Shown here one piece after another: positions 40,820-49,963 of a DNA stretch of 50,317 bases. How positions within the stretch are numbered: position 1 is the first letter of the stretch; each line of letters starts with the position of its first letter. Origin of the DNA: Clostridia bacterium (lineage in GTDB: Bacteria; Bacillota; Clostridia; UBA1212); contig JAFSVU010000037.1 in the NCBI GenBank assembly GCA_017444825.1, forward strand, positions 1 to 50,317. Direction: 5' to 3'. The translations under genes were made by a program, and so were the position numbers. A model generated the notes under the pieces. It was not told where the DNA came from. It searched no databases and saw only the letters and a program-made list of their open reading frames with translations.

Positions 40820-41728
40820 ATGGCATCTGAATTTTACGAACCAATGGAATATTCGGAAGGAACCGGATCCGGCCAGATGTTCAGCCCGGGGAGCATCTCG
40901 TATGAGGGCATTGGCGACGTGCCTGTGGATATGATATCTACTGCACCCGGCAGAGTGAGTAGCCCCGGAAGGTACCTGGGGACCATATCCTTTGACGGTG
41001 TGGGCGAGGTGCCCATTGAGATAATCGAGGTCGAGGTTCCCGCAGAGCAGTACGAGATCGACTTCGGAGAGGCCGGGACGGCAGACGATGCGTTTGACGA
41101 GCCTGAAACGGAGCCTTTTTACGATACGTTTTACGAGCCGTTGCCGGAGGACGTTCCCGAGATAATCATTGAAGAGGAGCCTGAGACTCCCGCAAAAGCG
41201 GAAGAGGCGGTTGAAACGGAAGAGCCGCCCGCGGAAAACATGGATATCATTCCGGAGATCGCAAGGCATGTTTCGCGGGTGGACGAGCCTTCTCTTGTGA
41301 CGGTTGAGGACACCGCGACCTTCAGGCTTCTTAAAAACGTGGGCCACTTTAAAGCCGGCGCTATTTTCACGGTGCTTGTCATCATATGCAGCATTCTTCT
41401 GGGACTTGTGGCGGTGGCGAGGTACGCGTCCATATTCGACATCACAAGGCACACGAGGATCCTGGAAAATGAAAACGCCAAGGCCCTCAGCAAGCTTTCC
41501 TCGGAAAAAAACAATGCCGGGATACGGGAGGAAGAGAGCGTCGAGAGCATTGCCGCAAGGCTTGGAATGGTGAGACCTGCGGCGTCTTCCGTCATCGAAG
41601 TGGAGCTTGCGGGCGGAGAGGTGACAAGGGTGTTCCTTTCTTCAGAGGAAGCGGCGGTGAAAAGTGAGGACAGCGGCTTTTACCAAAGCCTCATGCGTTT
41701 TCTCGGGCGCATCGATTACGGCGACTGA
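40820..41728 (+). CDS. FtsL-like division protein with long acidic N-terminus
   Basis: The 302-residue protein lies where ftsL normally does, between rsmH and the division transpeptidase gene. About 175 acidic, probably disordered residues come first. They include two similar units, GSISYEGIGDVPVDMI and GTISFDGVGEVPIEII. One membrane segment follows (about 177-200, FTVLVIICSILLGLVAVA), then a short coiled coil (ITRHTRILENENAKALSKL) and a small outer domain (IAARLGMVRPAASSVIEVEL). That bitopic layout fits FtsL, which recruits PBP2b and FtsB/DivIC. FtsL is usually only about 100-120 residues, so the cytoplasmic extension is unusual. GGGAAG precedes the ATG. Confidence 0.75.
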   Translation: MASEFYEPMEYSEGTGSGQMFSPGSISYEGIGDVPVDMISTAPGRVSSPGRYLGTISFDGVGEVPIEIIEVEVPAEQYEIDFGEAGTADDAFDEPETEPFYDTFYEPLPEDVPEIIIEEEPETPAKAEEAVETEEPPAENMDIIPEIARHVSRVDEPSLVTVEDTATFRLLKNVGHFKAGAIFTVLVIICSILLGLVAVARYASIFDITRHTRILENENAKALSKLSSEKNNAGIREEESVESIAARLGMVRPAASSVIEVELAGGEVTRVFLSSEEAAVKSEDSGFYQSLMRFLGRIDYGD

Positions 41729-41731
41729 GCT

Positions 41732-44338
41732 ATGGGAAACAATAACTCAAACAATCCTTTTGAAAGACCGGTTCCGGAGGGCCGGGGGCCTGAGATGACC
41801 CCCAAAGAGCCGTCCGGTTCTTTTCCTGTACACGAATTTGAGCCTTTCTTCGGGGAGGACGACGTATACGGTACTGACGGAGACAACGATGCATACGACG
41901 TTCCGGAGGATGAGGACGAAGATAGGTATGAGCCTTCGAACGAAGACGACGAAGATATTTACAGCCTGACGGCTTACGAAGATAATACGGACAGTAGAGC
42001 CGCAGTCCCGGAAAAGCCTGAAAAAAAGAAGAACCCGATAGCTCTGTTCTTCAGATTCCTCGGCCGTCTCATGCTGGACCTTTTCGTAAAGCCCGGCCCC
42101 GCGGCAGAGGGCACCACGAAGGCCTCCCGCAGGGGTATAAAGGCCGTGGCGGTGGTGTCATTGGTCATTCTCTCACTGATCGCGCTCTACTACGGATACC
42201 TGATGATCCTCAAGGGGGAGCAGTACAAGAAAGAGGCGTACGACGCCCAGAACAAGGTGTTCGAGACAGCCGCGAGACGGGGAAATATATATGACGCCAA
42301 CGGAAATCCATTGGCGATAACGCTGGACACGTACACCGTAAGTGTTTCCAGAAAGGACGTTTCCGAGTACGGGGAGGATAAATACGAGGGCACCGCGGAC
42401 GAATACAGGCGGCTGGTCGCAAACGGGATCGGCGAGAGGACGGACGTGGATCCGGAGTGGATCTACGAGGAACTGAAAAAAGAGGTCGGAAACTACAAGG
42501 ACGTGGCGGTCGGCATTTCATCCGAGAAGGGCGAGAACGTCAAAAAATGGGTGTCCGAGGAGAAGATAAAAGGGGTCACGGTCACTGCGACCTGCTCAAG
42601 GTATTATCCCAACGGGTCACTGGCGGCTCACGTCATTGGTTTTACGGGCACGGACAACTACGGTCTCGTGTGCGGCATGGAGGTCATGTTCAACGATGAG
42701 CTGGCCGGAACCAACGGAAAGATACTGGCCACAGTGGAGAAAAACGGCAATGCCATCACCGGCGAGCCCAGGGAAGTCATCCAGGAGCTCAAAAACGGCG
42801 TCAACGTGAATATGACGATCGATAAAAACATCCAGCGGATCGCGGAGGACGTACTTCTGGAGGCCGTGAGGGACTTCGGCGTGTCTGAAGGCGGCGGGAT
42901 ACTCATCATGAACCCGAAAAACGGGGACATATTGACGATGGCCTCCTACCCCACCTTCGATCTCAACGACCCCATGACGGTGCTTCAGGACATCCGCAAG
43001 CAGTCGTTTTTCGAGGGCGAGGAGAGCAAATTTATCAGCGAATTCGTCTGGAAAAACAGGATGATAGCAAGCTCCTACGAGCCGGGCTCCACGTTTAAGG
43101 CCATAACCGCGTCAATAGCGTTGGAGGAGGGCATCGTGACCCCCGAGACCACGGTGAGCGACCTGCCCCTTGAGATAGACAAGTGGACGATCCACTGCTC
43201 CACGGCGAACAACGAAAACGGCCACGGTGAGGAAGAGACCTTCAGAATGGCCATAGCGAACTCCTGCAACCCGGTAATGGCAAGGGTGGCGCTGACGGCG
43301 GGCGTCGACAAGTTCTACAAATACGTCCGGGAATTCGGCTTCTATAACAAAACCAATGTGCTCCTCTCCGGCGAAGAGGTGGGCGTAATGCATAAAGACC
43401 CTACCGAGGTGGACCTTGCGGTCACGGCTTTCGGCCAGAGATTTACCATCACCCCCATACAGCTGGCCGCGGCCTACTGTGCCATCGCCAATGGGGGCAC
43501 TCTCTACGAGCCCCGCATCGTCACGTCCCTGACCGATGAAGAGGGCCGCACCGTGAAAGAATACCCGCCGAAGCAGGTGAGAAACGTCATCTCGAAGAAC
43601 ACCTCCGCCACGGTACTGGAGCTCCTTGAGGGCGTTGTGTCGAAGGGCACAGGTGTGAGAGCATTCGTATCCGGCTACAAGGTGGCGGGCAAGACAGGCA
43701 CCGCAGAGACCGTGGACACGGAGAGGACCGGAAGATACGTGGTATCATTCTCCGCCATCGCCCCCTCTGACAGGCCCGAGATAGTGGTATTGGTCATGCT
43801 GGACCACCCGGATTCGACCTACGGCGACGTTTCAGGCTCCAGAATGGGCGGTTGGATGGCCGGAACGGTCATTAAGAGAGTGCTTGAGTACAAGCAGGTG
43901 AAAAAGATATACACCGAAGAGGACCTGGCGATGATACGCAACGTTTATTACGCGGACGACCTCACGGGCATGACCTGCATCGAGGCGATGAACTGGTTCA
44001 AGACAAGCTCCAGGGCCTACAACGTGGTAGTCGTTGGCGATCCCGAGACCCATCCTCTGGTGACCCGCATGTACCCGGAGACCGGCGTTTACACCGCAAG
44101 GGAATGCACCCAGGTCATCTATTTTACCGACGATCCCGACGCAAAAGCGCCAATGGTAAAAGTACCGGACCTCACAGGCCTTACTTTGGGGGAGGCCCAC
44201 GGAAAGCTGACCTCGCTGGAACTCAATATGGACTGCCGCAAGGGAGATGTGATAATATCTCAGGACGTCCCTCCGGGCACGCTTGTGGAGAAGGGCACTG
44301 TGATAATCCTTGAGGCGGAGACCGCGCCGGAAGGCTGA
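41732..44338 (+). CDS. Division-type penicillin-binding protein (PBP2b/SpoVD/FtsI class) with PASTA domain
   Basis: The 868-residue class B transpeptidase crosslinks septal peptidoglycan. An acidic cytoplasmic tail of about 130 residues (NDAYDVPEDEDEDRYEPSNE) comes before a membrane helix (about 133-155). The PBP dimerisation domain follows (AARRGNIYDANGNPLAITL), then the transpeptidase with PGSTFK (active Ser near 452), SCN (near 511) and AGKTGTAET (near 652). A PASTA domain lies at about 806-866. It is longer than most because of the N-terminal tail. It starts 3 bases after the FtsL-like gene and has no own ribosome site, so translation is coupled. Confidence 0.93.
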   Translation: MGNNNSNNPFERPVPEGRGPEMTPKEPSGSFPVHEFEPFFGEDDVYGTDGDNDAYDVPEDEDEDRYEPSNEDDEDIYSLTAYEDNTDSRAAVPEKPEKKKNPIALFFRFLGRLMLDLFVKPGPAAEGTTKASRRGIKAVAVVSLVILSLIALYYGYLMILKGEQYKKEAYDAQNKVFETAARRGNIYDANGNPLAITLDTYTVSVSRKDVSEYGEDKYEGTADEYRRLVANGIGERTDVDPEWIYEELKKEVGNYKDVAVGISSEKGENVKKWVSEEKIKGVTVTATCSRYYPNGSLAAHVIGFTGTDNYGLVCGMEVMFNDELAGTNGKILATVEKNGNAITGEPREVIQELKNGVNVNMTIDKNIQRIAEDVLLEAVRDFGVSEGGGILIMNPKNGDILTMASYPTFDLNDPMTVLQDIRKQSFFEGEESKFISEFVWKNRMIASSYEPGSTFKAITASIALEEGIVTPETTVSDLPLEIDKWTIHCSTANNENGHGEEETFRMAIANSCNPVMARVALTAGVDKFYKYVREFGFYNKTNVLLSGEEVGVMHKDPTEVDLAVTAFGQRFTITPIQLAAAYCAIANGGTLYEPRIVTSLTDEEGRTVKEYPPKQVRNVISKNTSATVLELLEGVVSKGTGVRAFVSGYKVAGKTGTAETVDTERTGRYVVSFSAIAPSDRPEIVVLVMLDHPDSTYGDVSGSRMGGWMAGTVIKRVLEYKQVKKIYTEEDLAMIRNVYYADDLTGMTCIEAMNWFKTSSRAYNVVVVGDPETHPLVTRMYPETGVYTARECTQVIYFTDDPDAKAPMVKVPDLTGLTLGEAHGKLTSLELNMDCRKGDVIISQDVPPGTLVEKGTVIILEAETAPEG

Positions 44339-44351
44339 AAGGAGACGGAAA

Positions 44352-45833
44352 ATGAATCTTGACGAACTGTTAAAATGCATACCCGTGGTAAGGTCGGAGG
44401 GCGACCTGAACACCGAAGTCACCGATATAGTGACCTCAACGAAACTCCTTTCAAAGGGCTGCTGCTTTGTGTGCATAAAAGGCTTCAGCGTTGACGGCCA
44501 CACGTTCGCAGGCGAAGCCGCAAAGGGCGGAGCTTCGGTCATAGTCATGGACGATCCGGGCTTTTACGACGACTTTTTAAAAACCAATGCAACAGACGGC
44601 GACCTGCCGGCCCTCATCCTCACCACGTCGTCAAGGCACGCAGTCGCAATGCTTTCGGACAGGTTTTTCGGCCACCCATCGGGCAGGCTCAGACTCACGG
44701 GGGTCACAGGCACAAAAGGCAAGACCACCACGAGTATAATGATAAAGAAGATAATGGACGCCGCGGGAAGGCACACGGGCCTTGTGGGAACCATGTACAA
44801 CATGATCGGAAACGAGACCATACCCACCGACAGGACCACTCCCGAAGCCAATGTGCTCCAGCCCCTCCTCAAAAGGATGGCCGACGAAGGCGTTACGGAC
44901 TGCGTGATGGAGGTCTCATCCCAGGGTCTCAAGCTGGAAAGAGTGGGCGGCTGCGAGTACGGCACCTGCGTGTTCACAAATCTCAGCCGCGATCACATCG
45001 GCACCACCGAGCACCCCGATATGGAGGACTACGCCGCCAGCAAGGCAAAACTCTTCTCGATGTGCGAAAACGGGCTTTTTAATGCAGACGACGGATATTT
45101 CGGAAGGCTTTCCGAAGGGGCGTCGTGCAATATCTATACTTACTCTATAGACGGGGAAAATGCCGACTTCAGGGCGGAGAACATCGTTTTCGGAAGCGAC
45201 TTCGTGGAGTACGACCTTTTCGGCCTGTGCCCGAGGACACATATGCACGTTTCGATACCCGGAAAATTCAGCGTGTACAACTCAATGGCCGCGACGGCGG
45301 CATGCTTCCTTGAAGGTATTTCTCCGGAGATCGCCGCGGAGGCGCTCCGGGACGTATTGGTTAAAGGAAAGGCGGAGATCGTGCCCACGGGAAGAGATTT
45401 TACCGTTATGATCGACTATGCCCACAACCCCATCAGTTTTATCAACATAATAACGACGGCAAAGGCATTCGCAAAACGGGTGGTGTTCCTTTTCGGCGCG
45501 GGAGGGGACAGAAACAGGCCGAGAGCGCTCATGGGCGAGACTGCTGCCGAGTATGCTGATTTTACCATTGTCACCTCCGACAACCCGAGGACAGAGGACC
45601 CGGCGAAGATCGTTGCCGATATCGAGGAAGGGGTCAAAAAGACCGGGAAGCCCTATGTGGCTATCGTTGACAGAAAAGAGGCAATATGGTATGCTATCCG
45701 TAATGCGAGATCCGGCGATGTGATCATTCTTGCGGGAAAAGGGCACGAAACGACCCAGATCTTAAAGGACAAAGTGATACCATTCGACGAGAGAGTCGTG
45801 GTAAAAGAGGCGCTTTTGGCCCTCGATAAATGA
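44352..45833 (+). CDS. murE: UDP-MurNAc-L-Ala-D-Glu ligase MurE
   Basis: The 493-residue cytoplasmic ligase adds the third residue to the peptidoglycan stem peptide. It shows the ATP loop VTGTKGKTTTS (about 116-126), EVSSQGLKLERVGG (carbamoyl-lysine and UDP region) and SDNPRTEDP near 408-416. The DNPR box is diagnostic for enzymes that use meso-diaminopimelate rather than lysine. AAAGGAGA lies just before the ATG. It is the last conserved gene of the cluster; the usual murF and mraY genes do not follow. Confidence 0.95.
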   Translation: MNLDELLKCIPVVRSEGDLNTEVTDIVTSTKLLSKGCCFVCIKGFSVDGHTFAGEAAKGGASVIVMDDPGFYDDFLKTNATDGDLPALILTTSSRHAVAMLSDRFFGHPSGRLRLTGVTGTKGKTTTSIMIKKIMDAAGRHTGLVGTMYNMIGNETIPTDRTTPEANVLQPLLKRMADEGVTDCVMEVSSQGLKLERVGGCEYGTCVFTNLSRDHIGTTEHPDMEDYAASKAKLFSMCENGLFNADDGYFGRLSEGASCNIYTYSIDGENADFRAENIVFGSDFVEYDLFGLCPRTHMHVSIPGKFSVYNSMAATAACFLEGISPEIAAEALRDVLVKGKAEIVPTGRDFTVMIDYAHNPISFINIITTAKAFAKRVVFLFGAGGDRNRPRALMGETAAEYADFTIVTSDNPRTEDPAKIVADIEEGVKKTGKPYVAIVDRKEAIWYAIRNARSGDVIILAGKGHETTQILKDKVIPFDERVVVKEALLALDK

Positions 45834-45861
45834 CAGGTATATTCCGGAGGTGAACGACACC

Positions 45862-46383
45862 GTGTATTGTCCGAATTGCGGAGAAAACAACAGTGAAAAC
45901 GCCAAATTCTGCCCGTTTTGCGGAGCGAAGATAATGCCTTATGGGGAGAGCTCCGGGCAGGTCTATACAACGCAGCCGGAGCCTGCTTATGGAGTGCAGC
46001 CGGAAACAGTTTATGCTCCGGGACCCGGAAACGCTTATCACCCGGCATACGTCACCGCCGGTTTTGAGGAGCAAAAAGCCAATCAGCCGGATTCACTGAT
46101 CTTTTCGATAATCGCCGCCGTGCTGTCAAGAACGGTGGCTGTTGCGGGGATCGTAATGGGTATTATCGGAATCATCAAGGCCCGCAAAAATGCTGCCGGA
46201 GAGCCGATGAGAGGAAAAAACAAGGTGGGCTTCATTCTCTCCGTAGTCGCGGTGGTTTCAGGCTCGATCGGTGTGCTGGAGTTAGTCGTTTACGTGATCT
46301 GCATTTTAGCGGGCGCGCTCGGCGACGTCTCACACGGAATAAAGGCTGCTGTCAGCTGCCTTAGCATATTATCTTTAATGTAA
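45862..46383 (+). CDS. Zinc-ribbon membrane protein
   Basis: The 173-residue protein has an N-terminal zinc ribbon (CPNCGENNSENAKFCPFCG), then a Tyr/Pro/Gln-rich linker with repeats of EPAYGVQPETVYAP. Two to three membrane helices follow (IIAAVLSRTVAVAGIVMGIIGII and later), as in DUF4190-type proteins of Clostridia. The true start is GTG 45862, with GGAGGTGA 9 bases upstream; the earlier GTG at 45850 overlaps the ribosome site. Function is unknown. It is the first of three related genes. Confidence 0.7.
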   Translation: MYCPNCGENNSENAKFCPFCGAKIMPYGESSGQVYTTQPEPAYGVQPETVYAPGPGNAYHPAYVTAGFEEQKANQPDSLIFSIIAAVLSRTVAVAGIVMGIIGIIKARKNAAGEPMRGKNKVGFILSVVAVVSGSIGVLELVVYVICILAGALGDVSHGIKAAVSCLSILSLM

Positions 46384-46425
46384 TTTTCGGGGACTCTTCG
46401 TCCCTTCTATCAGGAGGTATTAATT

Positions 46426-46827
46426 ATGAAATTTTGCAGTAATTGCGGAAAACCGGTTGATGATAATGATGCATTTTGCCAGAACTGCGGCGCTCCCTGC
46501 GGACAGCAGGAAAATACACAGTTTACAGCGCCTGTCGATCAGCCTCAGGAATACGTGCAGGAGACAGTTTACCAGGAGCCCCAGCCCAACGTTCTCGGAC
46601 TCGGTATCGCAGGCCTGGCCACATCAAGCTTAGGACTTCCCGGAATGATCATTTCCATCATAGCAAGGAAGAAACTGGCCGCCATAAACGGACCTCTTTC
46701 CGGACAGAACAAAGCCGCGAAGATCCTTTCCACCATCGGACTGATCGTAGGTATCATCATGACCGTTGTCTGGACCATTGACATACTGATCGGTATTATT
46801 GCAGGCATTGGCGCTGCTTTAAGCTGA
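46426..46827 (+). CDS. Zinc-ribbon membrane protein (paralogue)
   Basis: The 133-residue protein has a zinc ribbon KFCSNCGKPVDDNDAFCQNCG at 2-22, a Gln/Pro-rich linker, then two membrane helices (LGIAGLATSSLGLPGMIISII and ILSTIGLIVGIIMTVVWTI). It has a strong AGGAGG-type site. It shares its architecture with the genes on both sides, which suggests tandem duplication; sequence similarity is strongest in the cysteine motif and the first helix. Role unknown; such proteins may sense or scaffold at the membrane. Confidence 0.7.
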   Translation: MKFCSNCGKPVDDNDAFCQNCGAPCGQQENTQFTAPVDQPQEYVQETVYQEPQPNVLGLGIAGLATSSLGLPGMIISIIARKKLAAINGPLSGQNKAAKILSTIGLIVGIIMTVVWTIDILIGIIAGIGAALS

Positions 46828-46856
46828 ATCCGCTGAAATAAACAGGAGTGATTCTT

Positions 46857-47285
46857 ATGCCATTTTGTGATCAATGCGGTGCCCCCTATAACGAAGGGGC
46901 TTCGTTTTGCGAAAACTGCGGTAAAGCTTTGGCTGCCGGCAAGTCTGCGGACGAGCCTTTCACCTACACGGGAAACATGGACCTTGAGGGCACACCTCAG
47001 GACGTTCCTGACGCCAATGTCGACCCTGGCCCGGAACCGGACTGCCTCGGCCTTTCGATCGCAGGTCTTGTCCTTTCGGTACTGTTTCAGATCGTGGGCA
47101 TTATCATTTGCGGCGCAGCGCTTTACAAGATAAAGAGCTATAATGGCGAGACGGGAAGCAAAAACCGGACTGCTAAAATTCTCTCGATATGCGGCATCGT
47201 CGCAGGCACAGTCATTCTGGTATCCTGCGCGGTACTGGTCGTGGTGAACATCGGGGCGATAATTACCTGGCTTGCGCCTAAATGA
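46857..47285 (+). CDS. Zinc-ribbon membrane protein (paralogue)
   Basis: This third copy, 142 residues, has CDQCGAPYNEGASFCENCG at 4-22, an acidic linker and two membrane helices (LSIAGLVLSVLFQIVGIIICG and ILSICGIVAGTVILVSCAVLV). The ATG at 46857 has AGGAG (46844-46848) 8 bases upstream; the in-frame GTG at 46848 overlaps that site. It ends the three-gene set, which is closed by the terminator at 47311-47353. Confidence 0.7.
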   Translation: MPFCDQCGAPYNEGASFCENCGKALAAGKSADEPFTYTGNMDLEGTPQDVPDANVDPGPEPDCLGLSIAGLVLSVLFQIVGIIICGAALYKIKSYNGETGSKNRTAKILSICGIVAGTVILVSCAVLVVVNIGAIITWLAPK

Positions 47286-47310
47286 CGGGTTAAAACGAAT
47301 ATGATGAAGA

Positions 47311-47353
47311 GAGGGCTGCCGCGGCTGAATTGCCGTTTGGCAGCCCTCATTTT
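47311..47353 (+). terminator. Terminator after the zinc-ribbon genes
   Basis: GAGGGCTGCC (47311-47320) pairs perfectly with GGCAGCCCTC (47339-47348) and is followed by ATTTT. Confidence 0.8.
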
Positions 47354-47373
47354 ACAGACCTTCATAAGGCGGT

Positions 47374-47418
47374 CATGGAAAAGTGTAAAAAATAAGTGAA
47401 AAATCCATGGAAAAGTGT
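47374..47418 (+). promoter_or_regulatory. Direct repeat CATGGAAAAGTGT upstream of the AAA ATPase gene
   Basis: Two copies of CATGGAAAAGTGT (47374-47386 and 47406-47418) are 32 bases apart, about three helical turns. Both are followed by RAA. They lie directly upstream of a -35 box, an activator or autoregulator position. Confidence 0.5.
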
Positions 47419-47428
47419 GAATTTTATA

Positions 47429-47457
47429 TTGTATTTTCCGTAGATTTGTGTTATTGT
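47429..47457 (+). promoter_or_regulatory. Possible promoter of the AAA ATPase gene
   Basis: TTGTAT (47429-47434) and TATTGT (47452-47457) have a 17-base spacer. Both are imperfect, in keeping with regulation through the repeats just upstream. Confidence 0.45.
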
Positions 47458-47488
47458 TGCATCACCGGGAATTACGGGAGGATCAAGA

Positions 47489-48856
47489 ATGCTTAATCGC
47501 AAGATTACAAATCAAATCGAAGAGTTTTATAGAGACAACCCGAAAAAGGTGTTGATGATAACCGGAGCCCGTCAGGTCGGCAAGTCTTACATTATTGAAC
47601 AGTTTGCAACCACACACTACGAAAGCATGATCAAAATCGATTTCATTGAGAATTCGGATTATATCCCGCTTTTTGAGAATGCACAAGGTGCAGATGAGAT
47701 TTTGCTACGTCTTTCTGCTCTTTTCGGAGACCGGATGATCCCCGGAAAGACGATGATCTTTTTTGACGAGGTTCAGGAGTGCAAGGAACTGATCACGCAG
47801 ATAAAATACCTTGTGCAGGACGGTAATTATTCCTATATTCTCAGCGGGTCTCTGCTTGGAACTGTTTTCAAGGATATTATTTCCACTCCGGTTGGATATA
47901 TGGACATTATTACGATGTACCCGCTCGATTTTGAGGAATTTGCATGGGCGAACGGAGTTGGCGTAAATGTCATCGATGCGCTTCGCAAATCGTTTGAACA
48001 GAAAACGTCTGTGGATCCGTTTATCCACGAGCGTATGATTTCTTTGTTCGAACTCTATCTCATTGTTGGCGGGATGCCGGAAGCGGTATCTGCTTATCTT
48101 GAGTCAAAGAATCTGCGTAAGGTTGTCGATACACAAAATGCAATAATCAAGCTTTATAAGCATGATATTTCAAAATATAACGAGAAGGACCGTTTGTATC
48201 TCAACGATATCTTTGACTTGATTCCCGGCGAGTTGAATTCTAAAAACAAGCGCTTCATTCTGAAAAATCTTAATGAGAAGGCGCGCTTCGATAAGTATTA
48301 CGATAGTTTCCTGTGGCTGAAGAACGCCGGCGTCGCGCTTCCGGTAAACATAGCGGACGAGCCGAAAGTGCCGCTGATCCTCTCACGATCTCAGAACCTG
48401 TTTAAACTGTTTTCAAACGATGTCGGCCTGCTTGCCGCACAGTACGGCAATGAGATTCAGCTCAAGATTTTGCAACACAAAACGGCGATCAATTTTGGCT
48501 CCATCTATGAGAATGTCGCCGCAGAGGAACTGACTGCCCACGGATACATACTGTATTACTACAACAGCAAAAGATTTGGCGAACTTGACTTTGTGATTGA
48601 AGAGGATGGAAAGATTCTGCCCATCGAAATCAAATCCGGAAAGGATTATTACCGTCACAATGCGATGGATAACGTGATGAATCTGACGGATTACGGCATT
48701 GAAGAGGGCTACGTTTTCTGCAACGGCAATGTCGAATCAGTCGGCAAGGTTACTTACTTTCCCATCTATATGCTGATGTTCCTACACAAAAAGGAATTAC
48801 CTATGGAGATTATGTTCGATTCCGATTTTTCGGATCTGAACGACAAGATTTTATAG
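47489..48856 (+). CDS. AAA ATPase with DUF4143 domain
   Basis: The 455-residue protein has an N-terminal AAA_14 ATPase domain: Walker A TGARQVGKSY (about 25-34), Walker B TMIFFDEVQECKEL (about 88-101) and SYILSGSLLG (sensor). The C-terminal DUF4143 domain ends in a PD-(D/E)xK-like motif, FGELDFVIEEDGKILPIEIKSGK. GGGAGG precedes the ATG. Such genes are widespread, patchy and often horizontally moved in gut bacteria and archaea; function is unproven. The gene is more AT-rich than its neighbours and holds no copy of the window's dispersed octamers, both consistent with recent arrival. Confidence 0.87.
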   Translation: MLNRKITNQIEEFYRDNPKKVLMITGARQVGKSYIIEQFATTHYESMIKIDFIENSDYIPLFENAQGADEILLRLSALFGDRMIPGKTMIFFDEVQECKELITQIKYLVQDGNYSYILSGSLLGTVFKDIISTPVGYMDIITMYPLDFEEFAWANGVGVNVIDALRKSFEQKTSVDPFIHERMISLFELYLIVGGMPEAVSAYLESKNLRKVVDTQNAIIKLYKHDISKYNEKDRLYLNDIFDLIPGELNSKNKRFILKNLNEKARFDKYYDSFLWLKNAGVALPVNIADEPKVPLILSRSQNLFKLFSNDVGLLAAQYGNEIQLKILQHKTAINFGSIYENVAAEELTAHGYILYYYNSKRFGELDFVIEEDGKILPIEIKSGKDYYRHNAMDNVMNLTDYGIEEGYVFCNGNVESVGKVTYFPIYMLMFLHKKELPMEIMFDSDFSDLNDKIL

Positions 48857-48896
48857 AGTGACTGCGATGCGCCATGATGAAAACAAATAATGAAAC

Positions 48897-48928
48897 AGCG
48901 CCGTGTGCCAACGGGCAAGAACGGCGCT
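48897..48928. terminator. Hairpin between convergent genes
   Basis: AGCGCCGT (48897-48904) pairs with ACGGCGCT (48921-48928), with an inner TGCC/GGCA stem. There is no T run, so termination is only probable. It lies between the ATPase gene and the converging GTPase gene. Confidence 0.5.
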
Positions 48929-48982
48929 GTACTATGTATGGGCGAAGCCCTGGCTTTACTGCTTTAGTTGAATCAGATAGAT

Positions 48983-49930
48983 TTATCCCAGCGATACCAC
49001 TTCCGGCTCCGGCTTTTCGGCCTTCACACAGGATATGATATTGAGGATCGGCCCCTCGCTGTTATTGTAAAGGCGGCTCTTTTCCACCGTGATCTTGGCG
49101 GTGACGGTGACCCAGTCCAGGTGGTGGAGGGCGTTGACGCCGGTCCATCTGCAGGCGAGGCCTCCGTAAACGATGTCAGCCGCGCAGCAGGTCATAATGT
49201 GCCGTCCGATGACGAAGGAGTTGGGCGGCAGCTTGCCGGCTTTCGCCACAAGACCCGTGAACTTCACTGTCTTTCCTTCGTATTCCTTCTCTTTTCCGTC
49301 CAGGTCCGAGTACCAGATGCCGTAGTCGTCATTGGCGATCTCGATAACAGGCGCGTTCACGTCGAAGGGCAGCGGGTCCACTACAGTGTCGGGCTCCATG
49401 CGGCCGTCGTAGTTGTAAATGATGTTGCAGCGCTTCGAAATACTGCGGACCACTTTATGGTAGGGCATCACGTCCATACCCTCGGCGCAGCCGTTGAAAA
49501 CGATCATGTCGGCGTTCTTCAGCTTGTCGCCCACCAGGTTGCGCATATTGGCGTTGTAGGAAAGATAATCGCCAACGTCCGCAAAAGTTGCCTCCTGATA
49601 TATCAGCCAGCCCTCGGGCATAGCCTCAAGAAAGCTCTGGAACAGCCACATGCCGTTGTACTCGACCATGACCCTTTTAGCCTTGTGCCTGCGGAGAAGG
49701 TCGCTGAGATTTGCTTCGGTGAGGTCATCCTGGCTTGAGATCATCTCGACGGAGACCGCCTTGGGGTTTGCGAATTTCGAAGGATCCAGCTCCTCCTCGC
49801 CGTCCTCGCAGAGCAAAACCAATGTGCTCACGCCGTTGTTGAACCTCTTGTCCTCGAGGGTCTTTTGTATAAAGCTTGTCTTACCCGCGCCCAAAAAGCC
49901 TGTAAAAACAAATACCGGAATTTCTGTCAT
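48983..49930 (-). CDS. G3E (CobW-type) GTPase fused to a TIGR03943-like domain
   Basis: The 315-residue protein has an N-terminal GTPase domain with the P-loop TGFLGAGKTSF (about 10-20), a switch region EDGEEELD and a MVEYNGMW strand. The usual metal-binding CxCC motif of metallochaperones is not seen. From about 210 on it changes to a domain with VKFTGLVAKAGKLPPNSFVIG and HIMTCCAADIVYGGLACRW. That domain is typical of the TIGR03943/DUF1980 (YcgQ) proteins, which accompany zinc-responsive permeases. GAGGAG lies before the ATG. It is probably a GTP-dependent metal handling factor; which metal is inference. Confidence 0.8.
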   Translation of the reverse strand: MTEIPVFVFTGFLGAGKTSFIQKTLEDKRFNNGVSTLVLLCEDGEEELDPSKFANPKAVSVEMISSQDDLTEANLSDLLRRHKAKRVMVEYNGMWLFQSFLEAMPEGWLIYQEATFADVGDYLSYNANMRNLVGDKLKNADMIVFNGCAEGMDVMPYHKVVRSISKRCNIIYNYDGRMEPDTVVDPLPFDVNAPVIEIANDDYGIWYSDLDGKEKEYEGKTVKFTGLVAKAGKLPPNSFVIGRHIMTCCAADIVYGGLACRWTGVNALHHLDWVTVTAKITVEKSRLYNNSEGPILNIISCVKAEKPEPEVVSLG

Positions 49931-49963
49931 GAAAACATCTCCTCAAATCGATCCGTCTCAATT

